DNA of 64,000 nucleotides from an uncultured Eubacteriales bacterium (GCA_949284175.1 CASDVE010000004.1:54008-118007), one strand, 5' to 3'; positions 39,317 to 47,519 are shown, numbered from the stretch's first letter. Notes: generated by a model from the sequence alone, not told the origin. Translations and numbers: made by a program.

Positions 39317-40063
39317 TTATTTTTTTAACATCCTCTGTCGCACGATCTCATAAGCAAGAACACCGGCTGCCACAGAAGCATTTAAAGAGTCGATATCGCC
39401 TTTCATTGGAATGGATGTGATAAAATCGCATTTTTCTTTTACAAGTCGGCTCACTCCACTACCTTCATTTCCAATAACAAGCCCAATTGCCCCTGTTAAA
39501 TTGGTGTCATACATCACATCACCACCCATATCGGCACATACGAACCACAGACCTCTTTCCTTTAATTCTTCAATTGTTTTTGCTAAGTTCGTAACCTTTG
39601 CTACTGGTGTATAGTTAAGAGCTCCTGCTGATGTCTTTGCCACTGTGGCAGTCAATCCAACCGCTCTTCTTTTTGGAATGATAACGCCATGAGCTCCTGC
39701 TAAATTAGCGGTACGAATAATTGCTCCTAAATTATGTGGATCTTCGATTTCATCCAGCAAAAATAAAAATGGTGGTTCTCCCTTCTCTTCTGCTAAGGCA
39801 AACATATCTTCAATCTCTGCATACTCATACGCTGCTGCATGGGCGATTACCCCTTGATGTTTTCCTGTTGTGGACATCTGATCCAAACGTTCTTTTGTAA
39901 CAAACTGAAATAAACTTCCTTGTTTTTTTGCCTCTCTTAAAATCGTTCTGACTGGTCCATCTTGACAACCATCTAATACATATAATTTATCAATGGTCTT
40001 TCCTGAACGGAAAGCCTCTAACACTGCATTTCTTCCTTCAATTGTATATTCTTCATATCTCAT
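39317..40063 (-). CDS. rlmB: 23S rRNA (guanosine-2'-O-)-methyltransferase, RlmB/TrmH family
   Basis: A 248-residue SPOUT methyltransferase. The N-terminal substrate-binding domain starts with YTIEGRNAVLEA. The knotted catalytic domain has LDEIEDPHNLGAIIRTA near residue 105, IGNEGSGVSRL near residue 198 and SLNASVAAGVLAYE near residue 226, which bind SAM. It likely methylates G2251 of 23S rRNA. The ATG overlaps the mrnC stop, and the order cysS-mrnC-rlmB is conserved in Firmicutes. Confidence 0.92.
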   Translation of the reverse strand: MRYEEYTIEGRNAVLEAFRSGKTIDKLYVLDGCQDGPVRTILREAKKQGSLFQFVTKERLDQMSTTGKHQGVIAHAAAYEYAEIEDMFALAEEKGEPPFLFLLDEIEDPHNLGAIIRTANLAGAHGVIIPKRRAVGLTATVAKTSAGALNYTPVAKVTNLAKTIEELKERGLWFVCADMGGDVMYDTNLTGAIGLVIGNEGSGVSRLVKEKCDFITSIPMKGDIDSLNASVAAGVLAYEIVRQRMLKK

Positions 40064-40527
40064 ACTTCTTGTTTCCCTTCTTTCGTCTGTTCTTTTTCAA
40101 ATAACCCAATATGAATCAATTCCATTAAGCGTTTCCAATCATTTTTTAAATACAAATATCCTACCAGTGCCTCAAACCCTGTCGCCATTCGATAGTCGAT
40201 CATAGACGCATTTTTTGCTGTTGTATAGGATTTTGCATTTCTTCCTCTTTTATATACGGCTTCTTCTTCCTCTGTTAAATACGGCTCCAATTTTACTATC
40301 ATTTTTGCTTGGGATTCCGCCTTTACATAACTGCTAGCTTTTTTATGGTATTTGTTCACTTGCTGATTGGCTCTTGAAACGATCATGGTGCGAATAATGA
40401 TTTCATATACCGCATCCCCCATATAAGCAAGTGCCAATGGAGAATAGGTTCTTGCATCCACTTTTTTTACTTGCAACTGCTCTAGCATCTGTTCCATTGT
40501 ATTATATTTTAATTCTTTTTCTTCCAT
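40060..40527 (-). CDS. mrnC: Mini-ribonuclease III
   Basis: A 155-residue RNase III-like nuclease without a dsRNA-binding domain, which matures 23S rRNA ends. The catalytic signature is LALAYMGDAVYEI near residue 28. AAGGA precedes the ATG. It overlaps rlmB by four bases and follows cysS; a perfect hairpin lies just upstream. Confidence 0.92.
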   Translation of the reverse strand: MEEKELKYNTMEQMLEQLQVKKVDARTYSPLALAYMGDAVYEIIIRTMIVSRANQQVNKYHKKASSYVKAESQAKMIVKLEPYLTEEEEAVYKRGRNAKSYTTAKNASMIDYRMATGFEALVGYLYLKNDWKRLMELIHIGLFEKEQTKEGKQEV

Positions 40528-40553
40528 CTTTGATCCTTTTTCAGACTGTCTAA

Positions 40554-40588
40554 GAGCTAGAAAAACTTTTCTATCATTTTTCTAGCTC
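40554..40588 (-). promoter_or_regulatory. Perfect hairpin between cysS and mrnC
   Basis: GAGCTAGAAAAA and TTTTTCTAGCTC make a perfect 12-bp stem with an 11-base loop, ending 27 bases before the mrnC ATG. No U-run follows on the minus strand, so it is not a standard terminator. It could limit readthrough, protect an end or be a double-stranded target for MrnC itself. Confidence 0.6.
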
Positions 40589-40632
40589 TCTTCCTTTTTC
40601 CTTATTTCATACACTATTTTGTATTTCTTATA

Positions 40633-42027
40633 TTAAGCACGTTTCCATTTTACGCCTTCTCTTGTATCCTCTAATACAATTCCTTTTTGAAGCAATTCAT
40701 CACGAATCTCATCGGCTCTAGCAAAGTTTTTTGATTTTCTTGCCATCTGACGCTCTTCAATTAATGCTTCAATATCACTATCTAAAATTTCCTCTTCTCT
40801 CTCTGTGATGATTCCGAGAATATCGCATAACTTGGTCATCGTATCCAATAAATATTTGGCATATTCTTTGCTACCATCTGCCACTGTAATATTGGCTATC
40901 TTTACGATTTCAAAAATAGCAGAAATCGCATCGGCTGTGTTAAAGTCATCGTCCATAGCATCTTCATATTTTTTCACAAGGGCTTTTACTTGTTCCATAT
41001 GCTCTTGATCTTCTTTCGTCAACTCACTATCAGAAAGTTTTTCTGCTTTTTCACGCACGAGATCAACGGATGTTAAAATTCTCTCCAAGCCATTTTTTGC
41101 TGATTCCACTAAAACATCGCTAAAGTTTAATGGACTTCTATAATGGGCACTTAACATAAAGAAGCGAATGACTTGTAATGGGTATTTTTCTCCAATCTCT
41201 CTCACTGTAAAAAAGTTGCCCGCTGATTTTGACATTTTCTTATTATCAATATTTAAAAATGCGTTGTGCATCCAATATTTTGCAAACTGAACCCCATTAC
41301 AGCATTCACTTTGTGCAATCTCATTTTCATGATGTGGGAATACTAAATCTTCTCCGCCTGCATGAATATCGATCTCTTCTCCAATGTACTTTTTGGACAT
41401 AACAGAACATTCGATATGCCAACCTGGACGACCTTCTCCCCATGGAGATTGCCATGCTGGTTCCCCTTCTTTCTTTGGCTTCCAAAGAACGAAATCCATA
41501 GAGTCTTCTTTTGCCTCTTCTACTGCAATGCGGATTCCCGCTGTTAAATCATCCAGATTTTTCTTAGATAATTTTCCATATTCTTCAAACTTACGAGTGC
41601 GGAAATATACGGTTCCATCCACTTCGTAGGCATATCCTTTTTCAATTAACGTTTGGATCATTTGGATCATGCCTTCGATTTCTTCTGTCGCCTTTGGATT
41701 CTTTGTAGCTGGCTTAATATTAAGAGCTTCCATATCTTTTTTGCACTCTTCAATATAACGTTCAGAAATCGTAGAGGCTGGCACACCTTCTTCTATTGCC
41801 TTTTTAATAATTTTATCATCTACATCCGTAAAGTTTGATACAAAGTTTACTTCATATCCTTTATATTCAAGGTAACGTCTTACCGTATCAAATACAATCA
41901 TCGGACGTGCATTTCCAATATGAATATAATTATATACGGTTGGTCCACATACATACATTCCAACTTTGCCCTCATGAATTGGGACAAATTCTTCTTTTTT
42001 CTGGGATAATGTATTATAAATTCTCAC
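40633..42027 (-). CDS. cysS: Cysteinyl-tRNA synthetase
   Basis: A 464-residue class I synthetase. Zinc ligands include the Cys in MYVCGPTVYNYIHIGNAR near residue 24, which also holds the HIGH-type motif. Further zinc ligands are in WHIECSVMS near residue 203 and HENEIAQSE. The KMSKS loop is KKMSKSAGN near residue 262. The start is GTG, seven bases after AGGAGG. First gene of cysS-mrnC-rlmB. Confidence 0.97.
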   Translation of the reverse strand: MRIYNTLSQKKEEFVPIHEGKVGMYVCGPTVYNYIHIGNARPMIVFDTVRRYLEYKGYEVNFVSNFTDVDDKIIKKAIEEGVPASTISERYIEECKKDMEALNIKPATKNPKATEEIEGMIQMIQTLIEKGYAYEVDGTVYFRTRKFEEYGKLSKKNLDDLTAGIRIAVEEAKEDSMDFVLWKPKKEGEPAWQSPWGEGRPGWHIECSVMSKKYIGEEIDIHAGGEDLVFPHHENEIAQSECCNGVQFAKYWMHNAFLNIDNKKMSKSAGNFFTVREIGEKYPLQVIRFFMLSAHYRSPLNFSDVLVESAKNGLERILTSVDLVREKAEKLSDSELTKEDQEHMEQVKALVKKYEDAMDDDFNTADAISAIFEIVKIANITVADGSKEYAKYLLDTMTKLCDILGIITEREEEILDSDIEALIEERQMARKSKNFARADEIRDELLQKGIVLEDTREGVKWKRA

Positions 42028-42135
42028 AATAAAACCTCCTATATTGCTATCATCGGAAACCTCTTCCTATAAGAGGTGTATAAAAATAATTGATACTCTT
42101 CCGATCCTTGTATCTTATTCTATATTTATTTTATG

Positions 42136-42141
42136 ATTATA
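42136..42141 (-). promoter_or_regulatory. Possible cysS promoter (extended -10)
   Basis: TGCTATAAT on the minus strand is a good extended -10; the -35 (TGGATC) is poor. The leader then holds a CCTCTT/AAGAGG stem. No Cys T-box sequence is visible. Confidence 0.45.
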
Positions 42142-42201
42142 GCATATGCCATTTAATTGATCCATAGTGCAATCCTATGTTTTTGGATTCCCTTCTTGTC
42201 C

Positions 42202-43413
42202 TCATACAATCTCACTGATATAAATACGGGATAACGGGCGAATGGCTTTAAAATACTCTCTCTTTTTGTTCTCCACTGCGTATTTTGGATAACCGAATAA
42301 AAGCTCTGTCAACTCAGAAATGCTAATCTCAAAATCCACTTTTTCACTTTCTACTCTTTCTTCAACAAGAGAAGTCGCTCCATTAACACGCCAGTGATAC
42401 ACTCCATTATTCTCTTCTAACAGAGGGTCATGAAGCCGAAAGGTTAAATCCACCTCTTGATCTGCTCGAAAATGAGCGAGCATTTCTTTCACATCCAAAA
42501 TTCGAATCATAATGGTCGGTATCGTTTCCACCTCTTCCTTTGGCATCTTATGAAACCAATCAAGATAGGCTTTCAAACGATTTGCCCCTTTCCATGCTTG
42601 AAACGCTCTCAAAACATCCCTTGCTTCTTCCTTTGTAATCAGTTCTCTTACAATCAATATATCCTCTTCTAAAACATAGGTGAGATATCCGACTATTTTC
42701 TCCTCTTTCTTAAGTAAAAGAATCTGTCCGCTTTCCGCTTGCAACTCTGCCACCATCTGTTCAAAATAGTTTCCATCCCGAATTGGTGCGATGTCAAATT
42801 GTTTCCAATAATCATCACAAAAATCTATCAATTCCTTTTCATGATGTTCTTTGTCATAGGATAAAAATTCATAAGAAGAGCTTTCCTCTTCCTCATCTGG
42901 ATATTTGGACAACTCCTTTGCTGTATAAAGATAGCGATCCAACACGAATCGAAAATCAAACGGCGTATAATATGCCTCTTTTGCTGGCATTAAAAAGGTA
43001 AATGGCTTTTTTTGCTTTCTCATAGCTTCCATTACCTCTTTTAACATCCTTCTCATAATTCCTCGTCGCCTCATCTTCTCATCAACAGCGACTCCAACGA
43101 TATAATCAATTTCTTTTCTCTCATCAGCAACCTTTGTCTTATAAGGATTTAGATGGATCATGCCACACAAATGCTCCTCTTTGACCTGTTGTGCTTGCAA
43201 TCCATTCCCGTTCTTCTCATATGGGGTTTTTGTCCACATCGTATAAATCCGATTTTTTTCATACATTTTCTCATAATAATACTGAGCAAATGGCTCTGGA
43301 TCTCCAAAAATTTCTTGCCACATGGAGTAAATCTCTTGTTTCCATCGCTTTGTATCATCCCACTGTCCTAATAACGATTCATTCTTTTGTTCCATTGCCG
43401 TTCTTCTCTCCAT
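42202..43413 (-). CDS. Eis-like GNAT N-acetyltransferase
   Basis: A 403-residue protein with a GNAT fold and an Eis-type C-terminus. The acetyl-CoA loop is VGVAVDEKMRRRGIMRRML near residue 107, with a second GNAT-like half following. The last 100 residues (VDFEISISELTELLFG) resemble the sterol-carrier-like domain of Eis and its relatives. These enzymes acetylate small amines or protein lysines; the substrate is unknown. A second ATG six codons in may be the real start. It lies five bases after ispF. Confidence 0.72.
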   Translation of the reverse strand: MERRTAMEQKNESLLGQWDDTKRWKQEIYSMWQEIFGDPEPFAQYYYEKMYEKNRIYTMWTKTPYEKNGNGLQAQQVKEEHLCGMIHLNPYKTKVADERKEIDYIVGVAVDEKMRRRGIMRRMLKEVMEAMRKQKKPFTFLMPAKEAYYTPFDFRFVLDRYLYTAKELSKYPDEEEESSSYEFLSYDKEHHEKELIDFCDDYWKQFDIAPIRDGNYFEQMVAELQAESGQILLLKKEEKIVGYLTYVLEEDILIVRELITKEEARDVLRAFQAWKGANRLKAYLDWFHKMPKEEVETIPTIMIRILDVKEMLAHFRADQEVDLTFRLHDPLLEENNGVYHWRVNGATSLVEERVESEKVDFEISISELTELLFGYPKYAVENKKREYFKAIRPLSRIYISEIV

Positions 43414-43418
43414 TCTTA

Positions 43419-43967
43419 CTATGCTTTTTTAGAACCACAGCAACCGCCACATCCGCCACATCCACTCGCTTCTTCTCCGTCATATCGATAATTCTCAATT
43501 GTTGTCACCATGCAAATCGCCTGTGAACTGATTCCCAAGCCTTCTCCTGTAAATCCTAACCCTTCTTCTGTTGTGGCTTTTACATTGACACGATTTAATG
43601 GTAGATGCAATGCCTCTGCAATATTCTTACGCATTTCCTCGCGATATGGTGCTAATTTAGGACGCTGTGCAATAATGGTAGCATCAATATTTTCTATAAA
43701 ATATAAATTTTGTTCCAACAATTCTCTTACGTGTCCGAGTAATTCGATACTATTTGCCCCTTTATATTTTGGATCCGTATCAGGAAAATGTTGCCCAATA
43801 TCACCAAGTGCACACGCTCCCAATAGAGCATCCATCACTGCATGAACTAAAACATCCGCATCAGAATGCCCAAGCAGTCCTTTTTCATAAGGAATTTTCA
43901 CTCCTCCCAAAATTAAATCTCGATTGTCCACTAATTTATGAACGTCATATCCCATTCCTACTCTCAT
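43419..43967 (-). CDS. ispF: 2-C-methyl-D-erythritol 2,4-cyclodiphosphate synthase with Cys-rich tail
   Basis: A 182-residue MEP-pathway enzyme forming the cyclodiphosphate precursor of isoprenoids. Metal ligands are in GYDVHK near residue 7 and [16 protein letters not shown] near residue 32. The C-terminal substrate motif is in [15 protein letters not shown] near residue 132. The family normally ends near residue 158. Here an extra 20-25 residues end in [15 protein letters not shown], possibly a metal-binding tail. The nearest strong ribosome site (AAAGGAG, 43997-44003) is separated from the ATG by a 6-bp hairpin. Confidence 0.93.
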   Translation of the reverse strand: MRVGMGYDVHKLVDNRDLILGGVKIPYEKGLLGHSDADVLVHAVMDALLGACALGDIGQHFPDTDPKYKGANSIELLGHVRELLEQNLYFIENIDATIIAQRPKLAPYREEMRKNIAEALHLPLNRVNVKATTEEGLGFTGEGLGISSQAICMVTTIENYRYDGEEASGCGGCGGCCGSKKA

Positions 43968-43976
43968 CGTTCTCTT

Positions 43977-44003
43977 CGTCAGATCCTATGCTGACGCTCC
44001 TTT
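43977..44003 (-). promoter_or_regulatory. ispF ribosome site bridged by a hairpin
   Basis: AAAGGAG (43997-44003) is followed by CGTCAG/CTGACG (43977-43996), then nine bases and the ATG. Folding the hairpin would bring a distant Shine-Dalgarno to normal spacing. A weaker local GAAGAG could serve instead. Confidence 0.4.
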
Positions 44004-44141
44004 CTTTTCTATTATTTTTATTCTTTATCTTTTCGCTTACTATATATATCCCTATTATTATGAGCATAGCTCCTTTAAACTCATTCAGACTCTTTTAAAG
44101 GATAGCACAAAATATAAAAAAAAGAAACCTCGGTATACAGC

Positions 44142-44167
44142 AAAAGGGCTGTCTTACGACAGCCCTT
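44142..44167 (-). terminator. Terminator of the tRNA-Val/tRNA-Met unit
   Basis: AAGGGCTGTC, GTAA loop, GACAGCCCTT: a perfect 10-bp stem followed by TT on the minus strand. Confidence 0.88.
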
Positions 44168-44200
44168 GATAACATATAAATCTTTTACTCATTAAAAAAA

Positions 44201-44274
44201 TAGCGGAAGGGAGATTCGAACTCTCGACACTACGGGTATGAACCGTATGCTCTAGCCAACTGAGCTATTCCGCC
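44201..44274 (-). tRNA. tRNA-Met (anticodon CAT), elongator type
   Basis: A 74-base cloverleaf. The acceptor GGCGGAA pairs with TTCCGCT (G1-U72 wobble). The anticodon stem TACGG/CCCGTA-type has loop TTCATAC, and the T arm carries TTCGAAT. The sequence around the anticodon and the G1-U72 pair match Bacillus-type elongator tRNA-Met rather than initiator or tRNA-Ile2. One A-C mismatch in the T stem is odd. No CCA is encoded. Confidence 0.9.
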
Positions 44275-44315
44275 ATAATCATAAGAAATATACAATATGA
44301 ATTCCTTATAATAAA

Positions 44316-44388
44316 TGGGACCTACAGGGCTCGAACCTGTGACCCTCTGCTTGTAAGGCAGATGCTCTCCCAGCTGAGCTAAGATCCC
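44316..44388 (-). tRNA. tRNA-Val (anticodon TAC)
   Basis: A 73-base cloverleaf. The acceptor GGGATCT pairs with AGGTCCC, the anticodon stem TCTGC/GCAGA has loop CTTACAA, and the T arm is ACAGG/CCTGT with TTCGAGC. It is transcribed ahead of tRNA-Met. Confidence 0.95.
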
Positions 44389-44408
44389 ATGTCCTTAAGA
44401 CATTTAAC

Positions 44409-44437
44409 AGTATATCCTTTTTTTCGTCAAAAGTCAA
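44409..44437 (-). promoter_or_regulatory. Promoter of the tRNA-Val/tRNA-Met unit
   Basis: TTGACT (44432-44437), 17 bases, TATACT (44409-44414), about 20 bases before tRNA-Val. Confidence 0.8.
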
Positions 44438-44497
44438 TACCTTTTTTCTAATTTTTCGATTAATTATAATTTTTGCAAATCTTTATAACGATAAGTG

Positions 44498-44545
44498 GAA
44501 AAAGCTGTCGCTTCACGATTTCCTCATCGTGAAAGCAACAGCTCC
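44498..44545 (-). terminator. metNIQ terminator
   Basis: A 17-bp stem with one bulge pairs AGCTGTTGCTTTCACGAT with ATCGTGAAGCGACAGCT, followed by TTTT on the minus strand, shortly after metQ. Confidence 0.9.
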
Positions 44546-44561
44546 ATCTTATACATATAGA

Positions 44562-45383
44562 TTAGAATAATGGCACAACCGCTCCATCATACTTTTCATT
44601 AATAAAGTTTTTGATTTCATCAGACTGAAGAACTTCGATCAACGCTTTTACAGCTTCGTTTTCTTCATTTCCTTCTTTGACAACAAGCACATTTTTATAT
44701 GTTTTTGCACCTTCAGAATCTTCTCCTTCTGTGGCAAGTGCATCATTTTTCACACTTAAACCTGCTGCTAACGCATAGTTTCCATTGATAACTGCAATAT
44801 CCACATCTTGTAAAGAATGAGGAATTTGTGCTGCTTCCACTTCTAAAAACTCTAAATTCTTTGGATTTTCTACAATATCATTTTTGGTAGCTGTAAGCCC
44901 TGCACCATCCTTTAATGTGAGTAGGCCTTGTTCTTGTAATAATAATAACGCTCTTGCTTCATTGGTTGTATCGTTTGGCACTGCAACTTTTGCACCGTCT
45001 TTTAATTCCGCTAATGTTTTTGTTTTACCAGCATAAATACCAAATGGTTCATAGTGAATGCTTGCTACGGATACTAAATGAGTTCCATTTTCTGTGTTGA
45101 ATTGATCAAGATATGGTTGATGTTGAAAATAATTGGCATCAATATCCCCATTTTCTGTTGCCAAGTTTGGTTGTACATAATCAGTATATTCTTTTACTTC
45201 TAATTCATATCCTTTTTCTTTCATCAAGGTCTTTGCCTCATTTAAAATTTCAGCATGAGGGGCTGGGCTAGCTCCTACAATAATCTTCTTGGAATCTCCA
45301 CTTCCTGCACCACTTCCCCCACATCCTACAAGGGCAGTTGCTGTCAATACAGTTAATGCTAATGTCAAAATTGTCTTTTTCAT
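44562..45383 (-). CDS. metQ: Methionine ABC transporter substrate-binding lipoprotein
   Basis: A 273-residue lipoprotein of the NlpA/MetQ family that captures methionine outside the membrane. The signal peptide ends in the lipobox LVGC with Cys near residue 21. The typical VGASPAPHAEIL segment lies near residue 37, followed by YFQHQPYLDQF near residue 85. Last gene of metN-metI-metQ, with a strong terminator. Specificity for L- or D-methionine cannot be told. Confidence 0.94.
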   Translation of the reverse strand: MKKTILTLALTVLTATALVGCGGSGAGSGDSKKIIVGASPAPHAEILNEAKTLMKEKGYELEVKEYTDYVQPNLATENGDIDANYFQHQPYLDQFNTENGTHLVSVASIHYEPFGIYAGKTKTLAELKDGAKVAVPNDTTNEARALLLLQEQGLLTLKDGAGLTATKNDIVENPKNLEFLEVEAAQIPHSLQDVDIAVINGNYALAAGLSVKNDALATEGEDSEGAKTYKNVLVVKEGNEENEAVKALIEVLQSDEIKNFINEKYDGAVVPLF

Positions 45384-45435
45384 AAAATATTTCTCCCTTC
45401 TACTATTCCGTCCATTCGGATTTTTTTGTATATCA

Positions 45436-46125
45436 TTAACGAATTCTCTTATCAGATACCTTCGCCAACTTCATAAATACTTCTTGCAAAATTTGGAAAA
45501 TAATTACAATTAAAATCACATTGATCCAAAGCATTGCATTGTTTCCTCGATAATATCCATAGTTAATGGCATAGGATCCAAGACCACCTGCTCCAATAAT
45601 TCCTGCCATAGCAGAATATCCTAAGATGGTAGTAACGGCAAGCCCTGCACCAATTAATAAAGATGGTTTTGCCTCTGGTAAAATCACTTTCCAAATAATC
45701 TGCCAATTGGAAGCTCCCATTGACTTTGCCGCCTCAATCACACCTGCATCCACTTCTCTTAAAGAAGATTCCACAACTCTTCCTACATAAGGTGCTGCTG
45801 CAATAGCAAGTGGTATCACCATAGCAGTAGAACCTAAGGAAGTTCCCACAACAAGCCTTGTAATCGGCATGGCAATAACAATCACCAATAAAAATGGAAC
45901 GGAACGAATTAAATTCACAATAGTCCCAAGCACCATTTGTAATTTTGGATGGGAACAAATTCCTCCTTTATCAGCAACGACTAAAATAATACCAAGTGGG
46001 ATCCCAATGATATAAGCGATCAAAGAAGAGGCCAGTGTCATATACAAGGTTTCGCTAATTCCATTCACCAGTATCATTTTCCATGTTTCAGCATCTAGTA
46101 TGAATTTTGCTAAACTAAACGTCAT
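45436..46125 (-). CDS. metI: Methionine ABC transporter permease
   Basis: A 229-residue membrane permease with five to six helices. The coupling loop that contacts the ATPase is EAAKSMGASNWQIIWKVILPEA near residue 137. The start overlaps the metN stop by 11 bases. Together with MetN and MetQ it forms the MetNIQ importer. Confidence 0.94.
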   Translation of the reverse strand: MTFSLAKFILDAETWKMILVNGISETLYMTLASSLIAYIIGIPLGIILVVADKGGICSHPKLQMVLGTIVNLIRSVPFLLVIVIAMPITRLVVGTSLGSTAMVIPLAIAAAPYVGRVVESSLREVDAGVIEAAKSMGASNWQIIWKVILPEAKPSLLIGAGLAVTTILGYSAMAGIIGAGGLGSYAINYGYYRGNNAMLWINVILIVIIFQILQEVFMKLAKVSDKRIR

Positions 46126-47134
46126 AATTTCTTACCTCCTCTACTGGAACGTGATTGGCTTTTAAATGATGAAGCATTTTCGCAATATCCAAATCATTAT
46201 CTGGCACTTGAATGATCATTTGTCCTGTGGCATTTCCATTAATATCTTTAATGGCAGCATGAAGAATGCTCACTGGAATTTTACAAGCCATAATCAAGTT
46301 GGATAAAATTGGTTCATATGTAGAATGTCCATCAAATACAATACGGAACATTCTGCCGTTTTCAAATTCAATATGTTCAACGGATTCTCCTAAAATCAGC
46401 TGTCTTCCAATGACAGATTTTGGTTCAGAAAAGATTTCCGATACGGTTCCCATCTCAGCGATGTGGCTTTTATCAATAATGGCAACCCGATCGCATACGG
46501 TTTCAATGACATCCATCTCATGTGTGATAATAATAATGGTAATGCCTAATTCTTGATTGATTTTCTTTAATAACTCTAAAATCGCTTTTGTTGTATTCGG
46601 ATCAAGAGCACTCGTTGCTTCATCGCATAACAACACTTTTGGTCTTGTTGCCAATGCTCTTGCAATTGCCACTCTTTGCTTTTGTCCACCTGATAATTGA
46701 GCTGGATAGGCATTTTCTCTATCCCCTAATCCCACCATAGCAAGTAATTCTTTGGCACGTTTTATGGCATCCTTTTTGGGAACTCCTGCAATTTCCATTG
46801 GAAAGCAAATGTTTTTCAACACACTTCTTTGTGCCATCAAATTAAATTGCTGGAAAATCATGCCCATAGATTGTCTTGCTTTTCTTAACTTAGCCGGAGA
46901 AAGTTTTGATAATGATTGTCCTTCAAACAAGACTTCTCCTTCTGTCGGTCTTTCTAACAGGTTGATACAACGCACTAATGTACTCTTTCCCGCACCACTT
47001 AAACCGATAATTCCAAAGATTTCTCCTTCTTTAATCTCTAAATTAATATCATCAAGTGCTTTAATCGCTCCTTGACTTGTTTGAAATTCCTTCGCCAATT
47101 TATCTAATTTAATAATCGGATCTCCTTTTGCCAT
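46115..47134 (-). CDS. metN: Methionine ABC transporter ATP-binding protein
   Basis: A 339-residue ATPase. Walker A is GLSGAGKST near residue 42, the signature LSGGQKQRVAIARAL near residue 143, Walker B VLLCDEATSALD near residue 165 and the switch His is in IIITHEMD. The C-terminal NIL domain (residues 260-339) is the methionine-sensing inhibitory domain of this family. The ATG at 47134 follows AAGGAGG by eight bases. The open frame extends upstream, but that part is the attenuator leader and terminator, so it is not coding. Confidence 0.95.
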   Translation of the reverse strand: MAKGDPIIKLDKLAKEFQTSQGAIKALDDINLEIKEGEIFGIIGLSGAGKSTLVRCINLLERPTEGEVLFEGQSLSKLSPAKLRKARQSMGMIFQQFNLMAQRSVLKNICFPMEIAGVPKKDAIKRAKELLAMVGLGDRENAYPAQLSGGQKQRVAIARALATRPKVLLCDEATSALDPNTTKAILELLKKINQELGITIIIITHEMDVIETVCDRVAIIDKSHIAEMGTVSEIFSEPKSVIGRQLILGESVEHIEFENGRMFRIVFDGHSTYEPILSNLIMACKIPVSILHAAIKDINGNATGQMIIQVPDNDLDIAKMLHHLKANHVPVEEVRNYDV

Positions 47135-47208
47135 GCACGCGTCCTCCTTATCTTTATTGTTATAATTTAATTTTATATTTAGATATAGATTTTTTCTATA
47201 ACAAAGAC

Positions 47209-47239
47209 AAAAAAAATCACAGGTTACATAAGCCTGCGA
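47209..47239 (-). terminator. Attenuator terminator upstream of metN
   Basis: TCGCAGG (47233-47239), a nine-base loop, CCTGTGA (47217-47223): a 7-bp stem with one G-U, then eight U. It lies between the leader peptide and metN, so all metN transcripts must pass it. CTATCGC overlapping its 5' arm can instead pair with GTGATAG (47287-47293) just after the leader stop codon, forming a competing antiterminator. Confidence 0.8.
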
Positions 47240-47300
47240 TAGGAACTGGAAGAACAATTTTGTTTCAAATTTCCACTGGATAAGATCTATCACCCACAAC

Positions 47301-47402
47301 TTATGATAACAATTGCATATGAATTTCAGTACAACACATCATGTTACTGCACATACCATACATCATAGACATCATACTTGTTGTTGTGTGTAATTTTCTC
47401 AT
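47301..47402 (-). CDS. Methionine-rich leader peptide of the metNIQ operon
   Basis: A 33-codon ORF starting with ATG seven bases after a perfect AAGGAGG. The product is MRKLHTTTSMMSMMYGMCSN followed by MMCCTEIHMQLLS. Nine of 33 residues are Met and three are Cys. The Met codons come in pairs (10-11, 13-14, 21-22) plus 17 and 29. It lies 35 bases after a consensus promoter and 60 bases before an intrinsic terminator. The arrangement is that of amino-acid attenuators such as trp or his leaders. A secreted or structural role is unlikely. Confidence 0.82.
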   Translation of the reverse strand: MRKLHTTTSMMSMMYGMCSNMMCCTEIHMQLLS

Positions 47403-47439
47403 CGCTCTTCCTCCTTCATTTTTGTATTCTATGGGTCGT

Positions 47440-47468
47440 ATTCTACGCCTATTTTTTACGATTGTCAA
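47440..47468 (-). promoter_or_regulatory. metNIQ promoter
   Basis: TTGACA (47463-47468), 17 bases, TAGAAT (47440-47445). Transcription would start near 47433, about 30 bases before the leader peptide start codon. The gap contains no S-box or T-box consensus. Confidence 0.85.
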
Positions 47469-47519
47469 TACTTTTTTTATTTTTCTTTTACTTTCACTTT
47501 ATATATTCTTTTCATAAAA

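Noticed and set aside
42028..42201. Cysteine T-box upstream of cysS
   Set aside because: The gap is too short and lacks the T-box and specifier structures; only a small CCTCTT/AAGAGG stem is present.
43945..44067. A 40-codon ORF overlapping the ispF start (minus strand)
   Set aside because: AAGGAG lies only two bases before its ATG, the product is a very short hydrophobic run plus charged tail, and it overlaps the ispF ribosome site and hairpin.
46115..47299. A longer MetN with 55 extra N-terminal residues
   Set aside because: The extension translates the attenuator terminator and leader and has no ribosome site; AAGGAGG sits before the ATG at 47134.
47135..47439. S-box (SAM-I) riboswitch or Met T-box upstream of metN
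   Set aside because: No T-box AGGGTGGNACCGCG block and no S-box core were found on the minus strand. The leader peptide and terminator explain the region better.
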